Assembly (NCBI GenBank): GCA_934271195.1
Contig: CAKQRB010000036.1
Coordinates: 10,218 to 74,217, forward strand
DNA: 64,000 nt
Direction of reading: 5' to 3'
From: an uncultured Alphaproteobacteria bacterium
GTDB taxonomy: Bacteria > Pseudomonadota > Alphaproteobacteria > RF32 > CAG-239
Below are positions 43,400 to 51,959 of this stretch, piece after piece; position 1 is the first letter of the stretch, and the number at the start of each line of letters is the position of its first letter. A program made the position numbers and the translations under genes. The notes beneath the pieces are model-generated. The model was not told where the DNA came from, did not search any database, and saw only the letters and a program-made list of their open reading frames with translations.

Positions 43400-44650
43400 A
43401 TGTTTTTCCTGTTTGACTGCGACAACTTTTTTGTTTCCTGCGAAAGAATATTCCGTCCGGATTTGAAAAAACGTCCGGTTATCGTTCTGTCCAGTAATGA
43501 CGGCTGCGTGGTTTCCCGCTCTTATGAAGCCAAAGCCCTGCCGATAGCCATGGGAACACCTTACTTCAAAATTGAAAAAATGTTCCGTGCCGCCGGCGGC
43601 GTTGCGCTGTCTTCAAATTTTGAGCTCTATTCGGACATCTCGCGCCGCGTTATGAATCTGATACGTCAGAGCTGCGACACCATACAAGTCTATTCTATCG
43701 ACGAAGCCTTTGCCCGCCTTCCCGATACCGGCATAAACAATTTTCAACAGGCCGCAAACATCAGACACCGGATTCTAAAAGAAATCGGCATCCCTGTTTC
43801 AATCGGCATTGCTCCGACCAAAACCCTTTGCAAAATCGCGTCTTCTTTAGCCAAAAGCAAAGCCTTTAACAAAGTGGAAATTTTAACAGATCCGCAAAGG
43901 ATCCGCCAGACGCTGAATAATTTTGAAGTCAAAAATATCTGGGGCATCGGCAGCCGCCTGACACCGAAACTCAATTTTCTGGGCATATTTACCGCGCTTG
44001 AGCTCCAAAATTCACCGCTGAAAATGATTCGCAGGAACTTTGGCATTCCGCTGGAAAAAACCGTTATGGAACTGAACGGCCACCCTTGTCTGGATATCAA
44101 GCGGGAAGAAACGGCGCAAAGTATAACCGTCTCCCGCAGCTTTGAACACGAAATCTCAAACTTCGAACAGCTCGAAGCTATCATTACCGGCTTTACCGAC
44201 ACAGCCTGCCGCCGGCTGCGTGCCCAAAATGCCGCCGCCAAAGAAATTGCCGTTTTTTTGAAAACAAATCGCTTCAAAAATCAAAGAGAAAGCGGTGGCT
44301 CTTATCTTGTTTCGCTCGGCGGCCCCTGTATCCATACCGGACGTTTTATTGCCGCCATGAAATACGGGCTAGAGCAAATATTCTCGCCGCAGGAAGCCTA
44401 CAAATCAGCAGGCATAACCCTACTGGCAATAGAAAATGCCGACACTCTCCAAACCTCTTTGTTTGAAAAATCCGCTTTGCCGCCGAAAGAACAAAAACTC
44501 ATGCAGGCATTCGACAGCCTAAACGCCAAACTCGGTACCCATAGTGTTTTCTTTGCCGCTCAGGCATTGGCTCCGCAAAAATTTGTCCGCAGCAATTTCC
44601 ATTCTCCGGCTTACACAACCTCATGGCAGTCACTGGCCAGCGTACACTGA
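43400..44650 (+). CDS. umuC: DNA polymerase V catalytic subunit UmuC
   Basis: Y-family error-prone polymerase that copies damaged DNA. The 416-residue protein has the metal-binding residues Asp6 (LFDCDNFF) and Asp101-Glu102 (SIDEAF), a steric-gate region after DNFF, fingers (NDGCVVSRSYEAKALPI), thumb helix-hairpin-helix (NIWGIGSRLTPKL at 179-191) and little-finger domain (about 235-345). A likely sliding-clamp motif QTSLF is at 351-355. All catalytic residues appear intact, so the polymerase should be active; only its UmuD partner is unusual. It is cotranscribed with umuD. Confidence 0.96.
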   Translation: MFFLFDCDNFFVSCERIFRPDLKKRPVIVLSSNDGCVVSRSYEAKALPIAMGTPYFKIEKMFRAAGGVALSSNFELYSDISRRVMNLIRQSCDTIQVYSIDEAFARLPDTGINNFQQAANIRHRILKEIGIPVSIGIAPTKTLCKIASSLAKSKAFNKVEILTDPQRIRQTLNNFEVKNIWGIGSRLTPKLNFLGIFTALELQNSPLKMIRRNFGIPLEKTVMELNGHPCLDIKREETAQSITVSRSFEHEISNFEQLEAIITGFTDTACRRLRAQNAAAKEIAVFLKTNRFKNQRESGGSYLVSLGGPCIHTGRFIAAMKYGLEQIFSPQEAYKSAGITLLAIENADTLQTSLFEKSALPPKEQKLMQAFDSLNAKLGTHSVFFAAQALAPQKFVRSNFHSPAYTTSWQSLASVH

Positions 44651-44812
44651 AATCAGCGGCAATTTGGCATATTCTGTATTTTCCACTACATTTCCCTCTG
44701 AAAAGTTGTCCTGCTCCGACTTATATAAAGCACGTAAACCGCTTTTCAAGTTTTACCAAATATAAAGGATTAAATGCTACATTTCAGACAATCTGATTTA
44801 AGGAGAAAAAAC

Positions 44813-46129
44813 ATGAATTTGGACATTTTGCTGGCGATTGCCGGACTGTTGTTGATGCTTTGCGTTTTTGCCAACAAAATTTCCGACAAATACGGCATCC
44901 CTGCCCTTTTGATTTTTCTGGGGCTCGGCATGCTTGCCGGCTCGGAAGGTGTCGGCCGTATCGAATTTCACAATGCCCGCCTGACCAATGTCATCGGCAC
45001 CATCGCCCTGGCCTTTATTCTGTTTTCCGGCGGCTTGGACACCAACTGGCAAAACGTCAAAAGCATTACCAAACGCGGCAGCGTTCTGTCCACTGCCGGC
45101 GTCTTACTGACCGCCGTTTTTCTCTTTTTGTTCAGCCACGACATTTTGGGACTGTCCGTTGAAATCTCCATGCTTCTCAGCGTCATTGTATCATCAACCG
45201 ATGCTCCGGCTGTATTCTCCATTCTGCGGTCACATAATTTAAACGTCCAGCCTCGCCTGAAAGCCTTGCTGGAATTTGAATCCGGCAGTAACGATCCGAT
45301 GGCCGTGTTCCTGTCAATGAGTGCCATCGCTTTCATTTCACAAGCCGATTTTGACCTCCTCAGTCTGCTTCGGAGTTTCTTCCTGCAAATGTCGCTCGGC
45401 ATTATTTTGGGACTGACTTTCGGCTTCGGCGCCTGCCGTCTTCTGTCGCAGTTCAGCCTGCCGTATAAAGGCTTGTACCCTGTTTACGGCGTCGGCGTGG
45501 TGTTGCTGAGTTACAGTTTAACCCAGCTTGCCGGCGGCAACGGATTCTTGGCCGTCTATCTGTCAGGCATTGTCATGGGCAACACCAGCTACCTATACCG
45601 CCGCCATATCATCCGCTTTCAGGATTCTCTGGCTTGGATTATGCAAATCAGCATGTTCCTGATTCTGGGCTTGTTAGTCAATCCCAATGAGCTTTTTCAG
45701 GTCATGCCCGTCAGCTTTGCCTGCACAATCTTTTTGATTTTCATTGCCCGCCCGCTGGCTGTATGGCTTTGCTTGCTGCGCAGTGACTTCAGCCTTAAAG
45801 AACAGATATTTATCGGCTGGGCCGGCTTTAAAGGCGCTGTCCCGATTATTCTGGCGACCTATCCGCTCATTCGTGGTTTCCCAAATTCTCAATTTCTGTT
45901 CAACCTGATTTTCTTTATGGTCATCATCTCCGTGTTGTTTCAGGGCAAAACCCTTGCGCCGCTGGCTCGCTTGCTCCGTTTAAGTACAGAAAAACCCTTA
46001 AATCCTGATTATATTAGTGAAAATGAAGAAGAAGACGATGATGATGAAGAGAGAGAAGAAAACTTCTCCCGCTTATCATTCCGCAAACTGTTCAGAAAAC
46101 TGCTGCATAAAGAACCCAAAGAAGAATGA
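44813..46129 (+). CDS. Cation/proton antiporter of the NhaP2/CvrA (CPA1) type
   Basis: A 438-residue inner-membrane antiporter, probably potassium or sodium for protons. The start at 44813 is chosen because AAGGAG precedes it; the frame is open 13 codons further upstream. About 12 hydrophobic helices are seen, with the conserved FLGLGMLAGSEG, FILFSGGLDT, SSTDAPAVFS and the ion-site LLEFESGSNDPMAVF (CPA1 family ND/DP motif). It ends after the membrane domain with a highly acidic stretch (EEEDDDDEEREE) and a basic tail; the TrkA-C regulatory domain of long NhaP2 proteins is absent. The upstream gap (44651-44812) has no other gene. Confidence 0.88.
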   Translation: MNLDILLAIAGLLLMLCVFANKISDKYGIPALLIFLGLGMLAGSEGVGRIEFHNARLTNVIGTIALAFILFSGGLDTNWQNVKSITKRGSVLSTAGVLLTAVFLFLFSHDILGLSVEISMLLSVIVSSTDAPAVFSILRSHNLNVQPRLKALLEFESGSNDPMAVFLSMSAIAFISQADFDLLSLLRSFFLQMSLGIILGLTFGFGACRLLSQFSLPYKGLYPVYGVGVVLLSYSLTQLAGGNGFLAVYLSGIVMGNTSYLYRRHIIRFQDSLAWIMQISMFLILGLLVNPNELFQVMPVSFACTIFLIFIARPLAVWLCLLRSDFSLKEQIFIGWAGFKGAVPIILATYPLIRGFPNSQFLFNLIFFMVIISVLFQGKTLAPLARLLRLSTEKPLNPDYISENEEEDDDDEEREENFSRLSFRKLFRKLLHKEPKEE

Positions 46130-46444
46130 AAAAAAATACGCTGCCTCAAATTTTCTCAAAATACTGATGCAAAATTTCAATTTCTGCATTTTCATCAGCC
46201 TGTTTTTATTATCGGTCTTTCCGTTGCATGAATATTATCACAACCCGACAAATCAGACATTCTCCGCTTTGCAACAGTCTTTTTTACACTTCAACCGCAA
46301 ATCTGTCTTTTCCAAACGTTCAGCTTTCTCTCCGCTGTCTCTTGTCGCAGAGCCTGCCAAATTTTTCTAAAATACAGCCGCTTCGACAGGCATAACATTT
46401 AATAAATCTCTCTGACCGACACCCAACGCCCCGCAAACAATAAG

Positions 46445-46642
46445 TTAATCCCAAATCTTAATATTGCCGGCCGCAATTCTGCCCTTGTCCTCATACAAAT
46501 AAGAACTAACCTTCTGACCTTCTTTCAAATACTTAAATCAAGTTTTTTCCAATTGTGAAATATGCAGAAAAAATTCCTGCTTGGTACCATTATCAATAAT
46601 AAAACCATATCATTTTGCTACATTAAGGGATGAGTATAAATC
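46445..46642 (-). pseudogene. Decayed cold-shock protein (CspA family)
   Basis: Read on the minus strand this stretch encodes a recognisable cold-shock domain with two in-frame TGA codons: LNVAK-*-YGFIIDNGTKQEFFLHISQ then LEKT-*-FKYLKEGQKVSSY and YEDKGRIAAGNIKIWD before a TAA (46447-46445). The TGAs are at 46612-46610 and 46540-46538, each where family members have Gly (GGA). The start codon is missing: TAA TAA precede the frame. A ribosome-site-like AGGAGA remains upstream. CspA proteins bind RNA and melt structure; this copy is not expected to make one. The same organism uses TGA as a stop for umuD, uvrB and cdd, so recoding is unlikely. Confidence 0.7.
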
Positions 46643-46687
46643 TTATTATTCTTTTCTCCTTTAATGTGAGTTTAACAAAAAAAAATT

Positions 46688-46714
46688 CCCCTTTGAAAAT
46701 TTTTTTCAAAGGGG
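46688..46714. terminator. Strong bidirectional terminator
   Basis: A 12-bp perfect stem CCCCTTTGAAAA/TTTTCAAAGGGG (46688-46699 with 46703-46714) is flanked by nine A residues on one side and T-rich runs on the other. It bounds the RNA candidate at 46731-47040. The stretch 46130-46444 between the antiporter and the pseudogene shows nothing I can support. Confidence 0.9.
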
Positions 46715-46730
46715 TTTTTCTTTTTTTCTC

Positions 46731-47040
46731 CACTTTCTGAGGGACAGTTCATAAACTGGGAATCCTATTGCTGGTGCAAACCTTTGTTTTAACTACGCTT
46801 GATGGCGTGGAACGGTGTCTAATGACACCTTTGCATTCAACCCTCATTAAAATGGGGGGAGTCCGTAAGGCACCAAAACATTTTCAGAAATAAACTTCCA
46901 CCAGTTATTGCAAGTGGTATTAACTGTTCCGAACTATGTTCGCCCAGCCCAAAGCTACGCAAGCCTAACGGATGGGCTGAAATGTCGTCATCTATCTGCT
47001 CACGCAGGCAGTGTTACGTTTGAACCATAAAAAAACAAAC
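46731..47040. ncRNA. Structured RNA candidate of unknown class
   Basis: About 310 bp without an ORF, bounded by bidirectional terminators at 46688-46714 and 47041-47060. Many stems can be drawn: TGGTGC/GCACCA (46772-46777 with 46870-46875) encloses three hairpins, ACGC/GCGT (46795/46805), GGTGTC/GACACC (46814-46819/46824-46829) and CCCTCAT/ATGGGGG (46841/46851). TTTCTGA/TCAGAAA (46734/46884) and GGGACAGTT/AACTGTTCC (46741/46922) are alternative or pseudoknotted closures. CGAAC/GTTCG (46930/46938) and CAGCCCA/TGGGCTG (46945/46973) follow. I found no signature of RNase P RNA, tmRNA, SRP RNA or 6S RNA. The strand is undecided because either flank could terminate it. Confidence 0.45.
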
Positions 47041-47060
47041 AAGGCGATTCGCATCGCCTT
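47041..47060. terminator. Bidirectional terminator at the end of the ribosomal cluster
   Basis: AAGGCGAT (47041-47048) pairs with ATCGCCTT (47053-47060) around a 4-base loop. T-runs follow on both strands. It ends the rplQ transcript on the minus strand and could also end the RNA candidate on the plus strand. Confidence 0.85.
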
Positions 47061-47084
47061 TTTTGATTTTACTCAAAAGAAAAA

Positions 47085-47525
47085 CTAATTAGCTTCTTTG
47101 GCAGCTGCTTCAGCAGCAGCTTTTTCTTCGGCAACACGAGCCAGATCTTTTGCGCCTTTGGCGTTAACATCTCTGTCAACAAGCTCAATAACAGCCATCG
47201 GAGCACAGTCTCCATAACGGAAACCAGCCTTCAAAACTCTGGTATAACCGCCGTTGCGGTCTTTATAACGCTCGGCCAAAGTGGAGAAAAGCTTGGAAAC
47301 AACTTCGTTGTCACGAAGAAAAGCCAAAGCCTGTCTGCGGTTGCTCAAATCACCTTTTTTACCCAAGGTGATCATGTTATCAACAAAAATTCTCAATTCT
47401 TTAGCTCTCGGGAGAGTAACGCTAATCTGCTCATGTGTCAAAACAGCATTAGTCAGATTGGCAAACAAAGCTCTTCTTTGGCTTCTTGTCATATTAAGTT
47501 TTCTGTGTTTCATTCCATGTCTCAT
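47085..47525 (-). CDS. rplQ: 50S ribosomal protein L17
   Basis: L17 sits near the peptide exit tunnel of the large subunit. The start is placed at 47525 ([18 protein letters not shown]), preceded by AGGAAA, giving 146 residues; the upstream open frame is not coding. The core to about residue 120 is standard and an Ala/Glu/Lys-rich tail of about 20 residues follows. It is the last gene of the cluster, separated from rpoA by an unusual 241-bp gap with a hairpin. Confidence 0.97.
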   Translation of the reverse strand: MRHGMKHRKLNMTRSQRRALFANLTNAVLTHEQISVTLPRAKELRIFVDNMITLGKKGDLSNRRQALAFLRDNEVVSKLFSTLAERYKDRNGGYTRVLKAGFRYGDCAPMAVIELVDRDVNAKGAKDLARVAEEKAAAEAAAKEAN

Positions 47526-47684
47526 GACATATTTCCTTTCTTTTTCTCTATGTCCTGCAGGGCAGAACGGATAAAACATTCATCTCCACCACGGTTTTGC
47601 TTTCACATTCATGCATGGAGAACTTCATACTTCCCGATCAGGGAAAATGACTCGAAAAATGTGACATATAATAAGATTATAGGA

Positions 47685-47727
47685 CGGAGAAAGTGAAGTA
47701 TATAAGATAATACAAAGCACTTCTCCG
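47685..47727 (-). other. Long hairpin in the rpoA-rplQ gap
   Basis: CGGAGAAAGTG (47685-47695) pairs with CACTTCTCCG (47718-47727) with one bulged A, and an inner GTAT/ATAC pair. It lies in the 241-bp gap between rpoA and rplQ. No T-run follows, so it is more likely an RNA-processing or attenuation element than a terminator. The rest of the gap holds no gene. Confidence 0.4.
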
Positions 47728-47766
47728 ACCCGCTAAATCTGTATTAGATGACCTTTATACAAGTCA

Positions 47767-48795
47767 TTAAAAGTGTTCGTCAACACGACGAATCAGTTCC
47801 TCAATGTTTTCAGGCGGCCACCCCGGTGTATCCATACCAAGATGAATACCCATTTTTGCCAAAACTTCTTTGATTTCATTCAAAGATTTTCTACCAAAGT
47901 TCGGCGTTCTGAGCATTTCGGCTTCAGTCTTCTGAACCAAATCACCAATATAGACAATATTGTCATTTTTGAGGCAGTTGGCAGAACGAACCGACAATTC
48001 AAGTTCTTCAACCTTTTTAAGCAGGTTTTTATTGAACGGCAGCTCTTCTTTTTCAACTTCAACTTCACTTTCCGGTTCATCAAAGTTAATAAACGGTTTC
48101 AGCTGATCTTGCAAAATTCTTGCTGCCAAAGCAACCGCATCTTCCGGAGAAACAACACTGTTGGTTTCAACAACCAGAGTCAGCTTGTCATAGTCAGTAA
48201 TCTGACCGACACGGGTATTCTCAACTTTGTAAGAAACTTTCTTAACCGGAGAATAAATTGCATCTACGGCAATCACGCCGATCGGAGCATCTGCGGCTTT
48301 GTTCTGAAACGCCGGTACATAGCCTTTACCGGTATTAACCGTCAATTCCATGTTAATTTTAGCACCGACATCCAAATTACAGATAACATGGTCAGGATTC
48401 TTAATCTCAACGTCATGACCTGTATCAATCATCTGTGCGGTAACCTCACAAGGACCTTCAGCCTTCAAAGTCATCGTCTTCGGGCCCTCGCCGTGAACAG
48501 CCACAGCCAAACCCTTAATGTTCAGGACGATATCTGTAACATCTTCTCTGACCCCCGGAATAACGGAAAACTCATGAAGCACACCGTTAATCTTAATAGC
48601 GGTTACGGCACCGCCTTGCAGAGAAGACAGCAAAACGCGTCTCAACGCGTTACCCAAAGTTAATCCGAAACCCCGCTCCAGAGGTTCAACCACGATTTTA
48701 GCCTTGCTGCCGCCATCACTGGGTACAACTTCTAAGTTCGTAGGTTTAATAAGTTCTTGCCAATTCTTTTGAATCACTGGTATGTCCTCTTTCAA
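47767..48795 (-). CDS. rpoA: RNA polymerase subunit alpha
   Basis: Alpha dimerises to nucleate RNA polymerase assembly and its C-terminal domain contacts UP elements and activators. The 342-residue protein has the N-terminal domain ([20 protein letters not shown] near 42-61), a short acidic linker and the C-terminal domain helix-hairpin-helix ([18 protein letters not shown]). Full length. It follows rpsK by 86 bp. Confidence 0.98.
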   Translation of the reverse strand: MKEDIPVIQKNWQELIKPTNLEVVPSDGGSKAKIVVEPLERGFGLTLGNALRRVLLSSLQGGAVTAIKINGVLHEFSVIPGVREDVTDIVLNIKGLAVAVHGEGPKTMTLKAEGPCEVTAQMIDTGHDVEIKNPDHVICNLDVGAKINMELTVNTGKGYVPAFQNKAADAPIGVIAVDAIYSPVKKVSYKVENTRVGQITDYDKLTLVVETNSVVSPEDAVALAARILQDQLKPFINFDEPESEVEVEKEELPFNKNLLKKVEELELSVRSANCLKNDNIVYIGDLVQKTEAEMLRTPNFGRKSLNEIKEVLAKMGIHLGMDTPGWPPENIEELIRRVDEHF

Positions 48796-48881
48796 TTAGT
48801 GCATATGCATATTTTACAAAACTTAAGAGAAAGCGAGGCACTAAAGCAGCCTCGATCTCTTTACATAACAAAGATAAAAGA

Positions 48882-49274
48882 CTAAACGCGGCGTCTTTTT
48901 CTCAAGCGGCAGCCATTGTGAGGAATAGGAGTAACATCACGAATAGAAGTGATGGTAAAACCTATAACCTGCAATGCTCTGATCGCAGATTCTCTACCAG
49001 AACCGGGACCTTTAACTTCAACTTCCAGAGTTTTCATGCCGTGTTCCTGAGCTTTTTTACCTGCATCTTCTGCGGCCACCTGAGCGGCATAAGGAGTAGA
49101 TTTTCTGGAACCTTTAAAACCCTGAGCACCCGATGTTGACCAGGCAACGGTATTGCCCTGAGCATCGGTAATTGTAATTCTTGTGTTATTGAAAGTAGAA
49201 TTTACATGAGCAACACCCGCTGTAATATTCTTCTTTTCTTTTTTCTTCACACGTTGTGATACTGCTTTTGCCAT
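48882..49274 (-). CDS. rpsK: 30S ribosomal protein S11
   Basis: S11 lines the platform of the small subunit near the mRNA exit and Shine-Dalgarno helix. The 130-residue protein shows [36 protein letters not shown] and the basic end ([12 protein letters not shown]). It lies 19 bp after rpsM. Confidence 0.98.
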   Translation of the reverse strand: MAKAVSQRVKKKEKKNITAGVAHVNSTFNNTRITITDAQGNTVAWSTSGAQGFKGSRKSTPYAAQVAAEDAGKKAQEHGMKTLEVEVKGPGSGRESAIRALQVIGFTITSIRDVTPIPHNGCRLRKRRRV

Positions 49275-49293
49275 TTAACAACTACCCTTCAAA

Positions 49294-49662
49294 CTATTTT
49301 TTCTTGTTAGCGACAGTTTTACGTTTGCCTTTGCGGGTTCTGGCATTTTGTTTAGTGCTCTGTCCGCGGACCGGCAAACCTTTACGATGTCTCAGGCCTC
49401 TGTAACAGCCCAAGTCCATCAGCCTTTTAATATTAACACCGACTTCACGGCGCAATTCGCCTTCAACGAGGCAGTTTGAATCAATTTCTTCACGGATTTT
49501 GGCAATCTCGTCTTCGCTCAGATCCTGAACGCGACGATCGCCGGAAACTCCGGTTTTTGCACAAATGTCTTGAGCAGTTTTTCTTCCAATACCGAAAATA
49601 TAAGTCAGCGCGACTTCAATCTTCTTGGCAGTTGGGATATTTACACCAGCTATACGAGCCAA
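49294..49662 (-). CDS. rpsM: 30S ribosomal protein S13
   Basis: S13 forms intersubunit bridges in the head of the small subunit and contacts the P-site tRNA through its basic tail. The 122-residue protein has the helix-hairpin-helix [11 protein letters not shown] and the tail [20 protein letters not shown]. The 151-bp gap before it contains no rpmJ. Confidence 0.98.
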   Translation of the reverse strand: MARIAGVNIPTAKKIEVALTYIFGIGRKTAQDICAKTGVSGDRRVQDLSEDEIAKIREEIDSNCLVEGELRREVGVNIKRLMDLGCYRGLRHRKGLPVRGQSTKQNARTRKGKRKTVANKKK

Positions 49663-49813
49663 ATTAACTCTCCATTTTTAAAAAAATTTACCACATTCAA
49701 AAAGTTGATCACCACTCTTCAAAATTAAGGCGGATTATATGCCAAAAATTTTTAGTGTCAACCACCCTTTTTACAAAATTCTTGAAAAAAACGCATTTTT
49801 TTCAAAAAATTCA

Positions 49814-50485
49814 TTATGCGACGGCCAAAAGGCTGTCAACCTTCTTCGCCGTGGCCTCAATCGTACCTGTCCCGTCCACACATCTGAGTAAACCTTTCTG
49901 CTCAAAGTAAGGAATTGTCGGATACGTATAAACCCGATAATTAACGAGTCGATTCTGCACAGTCGTCCGGTTATCATCAAGACGGCGATAAAAATCCGTA
50001 CCGCCGCACTTATCACAAACGCCGTAAACCTTAGGTTTGTGAAATTTATCATGATAACCTTCCCCGCAAGTCATACAGGCATAACGACCGAGAATACGCT
50101 CTATAATGATCTCATCAGGAACCTGAATTTCAATAACCGCATCAAGTTTGATTCCTTTTTTGGCGAGTAGATCTTCCAAAGCTTCGGCCTGCGGCAAAGT
50201 CCGCGGGAAACCGTCCAGAATAAAACCGTTTTTGCAGTCATCTTCATCAATGCGCTGCGAAACCATCTTAATAATCATTTCATCAGTCACAAAAGAACCG
50301 GCATCCAAAAGCTTTTTGATTTCGAGTCCCAACGGAGTCGCTTTTGCCGCTTCCGCGCGCAGCATTTCTCCCGTCGACAAATGACAAATATTCACTTTTT
50401 CTTTCAGGAGTCGCGCCTGTGTTCCCTTACCGCAGCCCGGAGCGCCGGTAAAAACCAGATGCAAGCCTAAACCGTTCCGATTCAT
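49814..50485 (-). CDS. adk: Adenylate kinase
   Basis: Adk interconverts ATP, ADP and AMP. The 223-residue protein has the P-loop GAPGCGKGTQ at 14-23, AMP-binding LSTGEMLRAE and DGFPRTLPQAEALE, and a zinc-type LID with four Cys (CMTC and CDKC at the two ends of the loop). Its ATG shares one base with the stop of the secY second half, so it is translationally coupled to it. Position between secY and rpsM is the usual alphaproteobacterial order. Confidence 0.97.
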   Translation of the reverse strand: MNRNGLGLHLVFTGAPGCGKGTQARLLKEKVNICHLSTGEMLRAEAAKATPLGLEIKKLLDAGSFVTDEMIIKMVSQRIDEDDCKNGFILDGFPRTLPQAEALEDLLAKKGIKLDAVIEIQVPDEIIIERILGRYACMTCGEGYHDKFHKPKVYGVCDKCGGTDFYRRLDDNRTTVQNRLVNYRVYTYPTIPYFEQKGLLRCVDGTGTIEATAKKVDSLLAVA

Positions 50486-51060
50486 TATCTTCTCTTTCCT
50501 TTTCTGGCCAAAGAAGCTTTCTTAATCAAGGATTCGTATTGATAAGCAATCAGATGAGACTGAACCTGTCCGACAAAATCCATGGTAACCTGAACCACGA
50601 TCAAAAGCGTTGTGCCGCCCAAAACAAATGGAACGGAAAGACGGCTGATTAAAATTTCAGGCAAGATACACAAAGCCACCAGATAAACCGCGCCCAAAAC
50701 CGTCAGACGGGTAACAACATAGTCAAGATACTCGGCTGTGTTTTTCCCCGGGCGAATACCGGCAATAAAGCCGCCGTGTTTTTTCAAATTATCGGCCGTT
50801 TCTTCCGGATTGAACACAATCGCGGTATAAAAGAAAGCAAAAAACAAAATCAAACCGGCATACAATGTCAGATACAATGGTTGGCCGTGACCAAGCAGCT
50901 GGCTCAAAGTCTGAACCCAGGCCGGCCCGCTTTCGGCGCTGAAATTAGCAATCGTAATCGGCAATAGCAACAAAGAGCTGGCAAAAATCGGCGGGATAAC
51001 GCCGGTCGGATTAATTTTTAACGGCAGATGAGAACTTTCAGCCGTACTGCCGCCCAACAT
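50485..51060 (-). CDS. secY: SecY, C-terminal half (TM7-TM10), in frame after an amber codon
   Basis: A 191-residue frame holding the second half of the Sec translocon channel. It runs from the end of the TM6-TM7 cytoplasmic loop (SSHLPLKINPTGVIPPIFA) through TM7-TM10 to the normal C-terminus (AYQYESLIKKASLARKGKRR). It lies in the same reading frame as the first half, separated by TAG and three sense codons. An ATG at 51060 could allow reinitiation, but no convincing ribosome site precedes it. No key residue of the half is missing. Either the two halves are separate chains that assemble, or the TAG is read through, or it is a sequencing error. Coupled to adk by a one-base overlap. Confidence 0.85.
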   Translation of the reverse strand: MLGGSTAESSHLPLKINPTGVIPPIFASSLLLLPITIANFSAESGPAWVQTLSQLLGHGQPLYLTLYAGLILFFAFFYTAIVFNPEETADNLKKHGGFIAGIRPGKNTAEYLDYVVTRLTVLGAVYLVALCILPEILISRLSVPFVLGGTTLLIVVQVTMDFVGQVQSHLIAYQYESLIKKASLARKGKRR

Positions 51061-51069
51061 AGCCGGACG

Positions 51070-51837
51070 CTACGGATATTGAATTGTAATTTTTCTCTGG
51101 GCTCTCTCAACCAAAACAATGGTATAAATCAAAACAACGACCATAATCATCAGCAGGGCAATCACGCCTAAAGACATAGAGCCGACCCGCCCCAGCTCAA
51201 AGGTCTTGGCCAGAGCCGACGGAATATTGGCAATAATACCGACCGTAATAATCAGGGAAGAACCATTGCCAACACCGCGAGCCGTAATCTGTTCGCCCAG
51301 CCAGACGATAAACATTGTACCGCCGACCAGAGAAACCACTGTTGTAAACTTAAAGGTAAAACCTGGATCAACCACGGCAGAAACACCGGCCGCACCGGTC
51401 ATTCCTTCCAAACCGACGGCAATACCATATCCCTGGATAATAGTAATCAAAACCGTCAAAATGCGGGTATACTGCGTAATTTTTCGATGTCCGGCTTCGC
51501 CTTCTTTCTTCAGCGCTCCCAGAGACGGAATAACCGACTGCCCGAGCTGAACAATAATAGAAGCCGAAATGTACGGCATAATATTAAGAGCAAAAATGGT
51601 CATACGCTCTAACGCGCCACCGGCAAACATATTAAACATTCCGAGGATGCCGCCTGAATTTCTGTTAAAAATATCAGCCAGAATATGCGGATCAATCCCC
51701 GGCAGCGGGATAAATGTTCCCAACCGGAAAACGATTAAGGCCAAAATTGTAAACCACAATCTTTTCTTTAGTTCTTCAGCTTTGCTAAAAGCAGACATAT
51801 CAAGATTCGCTGCCATTTTTTCTGCAAGAGAAACCAT
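51070..51837 (-). CDS. secY: SecY, N-terminal half (TM1-TM6), ends at an in-frame TAG
   Basis: SecY is the channel of the Sec translocon, carrying unfolded proteins across or into the inner membrane with SecE and SecG. This 255-residue frame opens normally (ELKKRLWFTILALIVFRLG), includes the plug region (FNMFAGGALERMTIFALNIMPYI) and TM1-TM6, and reaches the cytoplasmic loop at ERAQRKITIQYP. There TAG (51072-51070) stands where relatives have the Lys of QYPKRQVG, and the loop is about three residues shorter than usual. The frame continues open to 50485. It has its own promoter (51902-51929) and begins a new unit after an 893-bp break from rplO. Confidence 0.88.
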   Translation of the reverse strand: MVSLAEKMAANLDMSAFSKAEELKKRLWFTILALIVFRLGTFIPLPGIDPHILADIFNRNSGGILGMFNMFAGGALERMTIFALNIMPYISASIIVQLGQSVIPSLGALKKEGEAGHRKITQYTRILTVLITIIQGYGIAVGLEGMTGAAGVSAVVDPGFTFKFTTVVSLVGGTMFIVWLGEQITARGVGNGSSLIITVGIIANIPSALAKTFELGRVGSMSLGVIALLMIMVVVLIYTIVLVERAQRKITIQYP

Positions 51838-51901
51838 TTTTACTTCCTTATTTTATTTTTAAACAACCAAGCAAGGGATATTTCCCTTTTAAACTAAGCT
51901 A

Positions 51902-51929
51902 GTTATACACGAAAAAAATTTTAATTCAA
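51902..51929 (-). promoter_or_regulatory. Promoter of the secY-adk-rpsM-rpsK-rpoA-rplQ unit
   Basis: On the minus strand TTGAAT (51929-51924) and TATAAC (51907-51902) are 16 bp apart, with a TG just before the -10. The secY ATG is 64 bp downstream. An inverted repeat AAGGGA/TCCCTT (51873-51888) lies in the leader and may be regulatory. Confidence 0.6.
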
Positions 51930-51959
51930 CAAAATTATCCATTTACACCATGAGAATAA

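Noticed and set aside
46017..46370. 117-codon frame overlapping the antiporter 3' end
   Set aside because: The first part reads the acidic antiporter tail in another frame; a 67-codon start inside has no convincing ribosome site. I could not support it as a gene.
46445..46642. Reassigned genetic code (TGA as Gly) suggested by the cold-shock frame
   Set aside because: umuD, uvrB and cdd all end in TGA at the expected length, and the start codon of the cold-shock frame is also lost, so decay explains it better.
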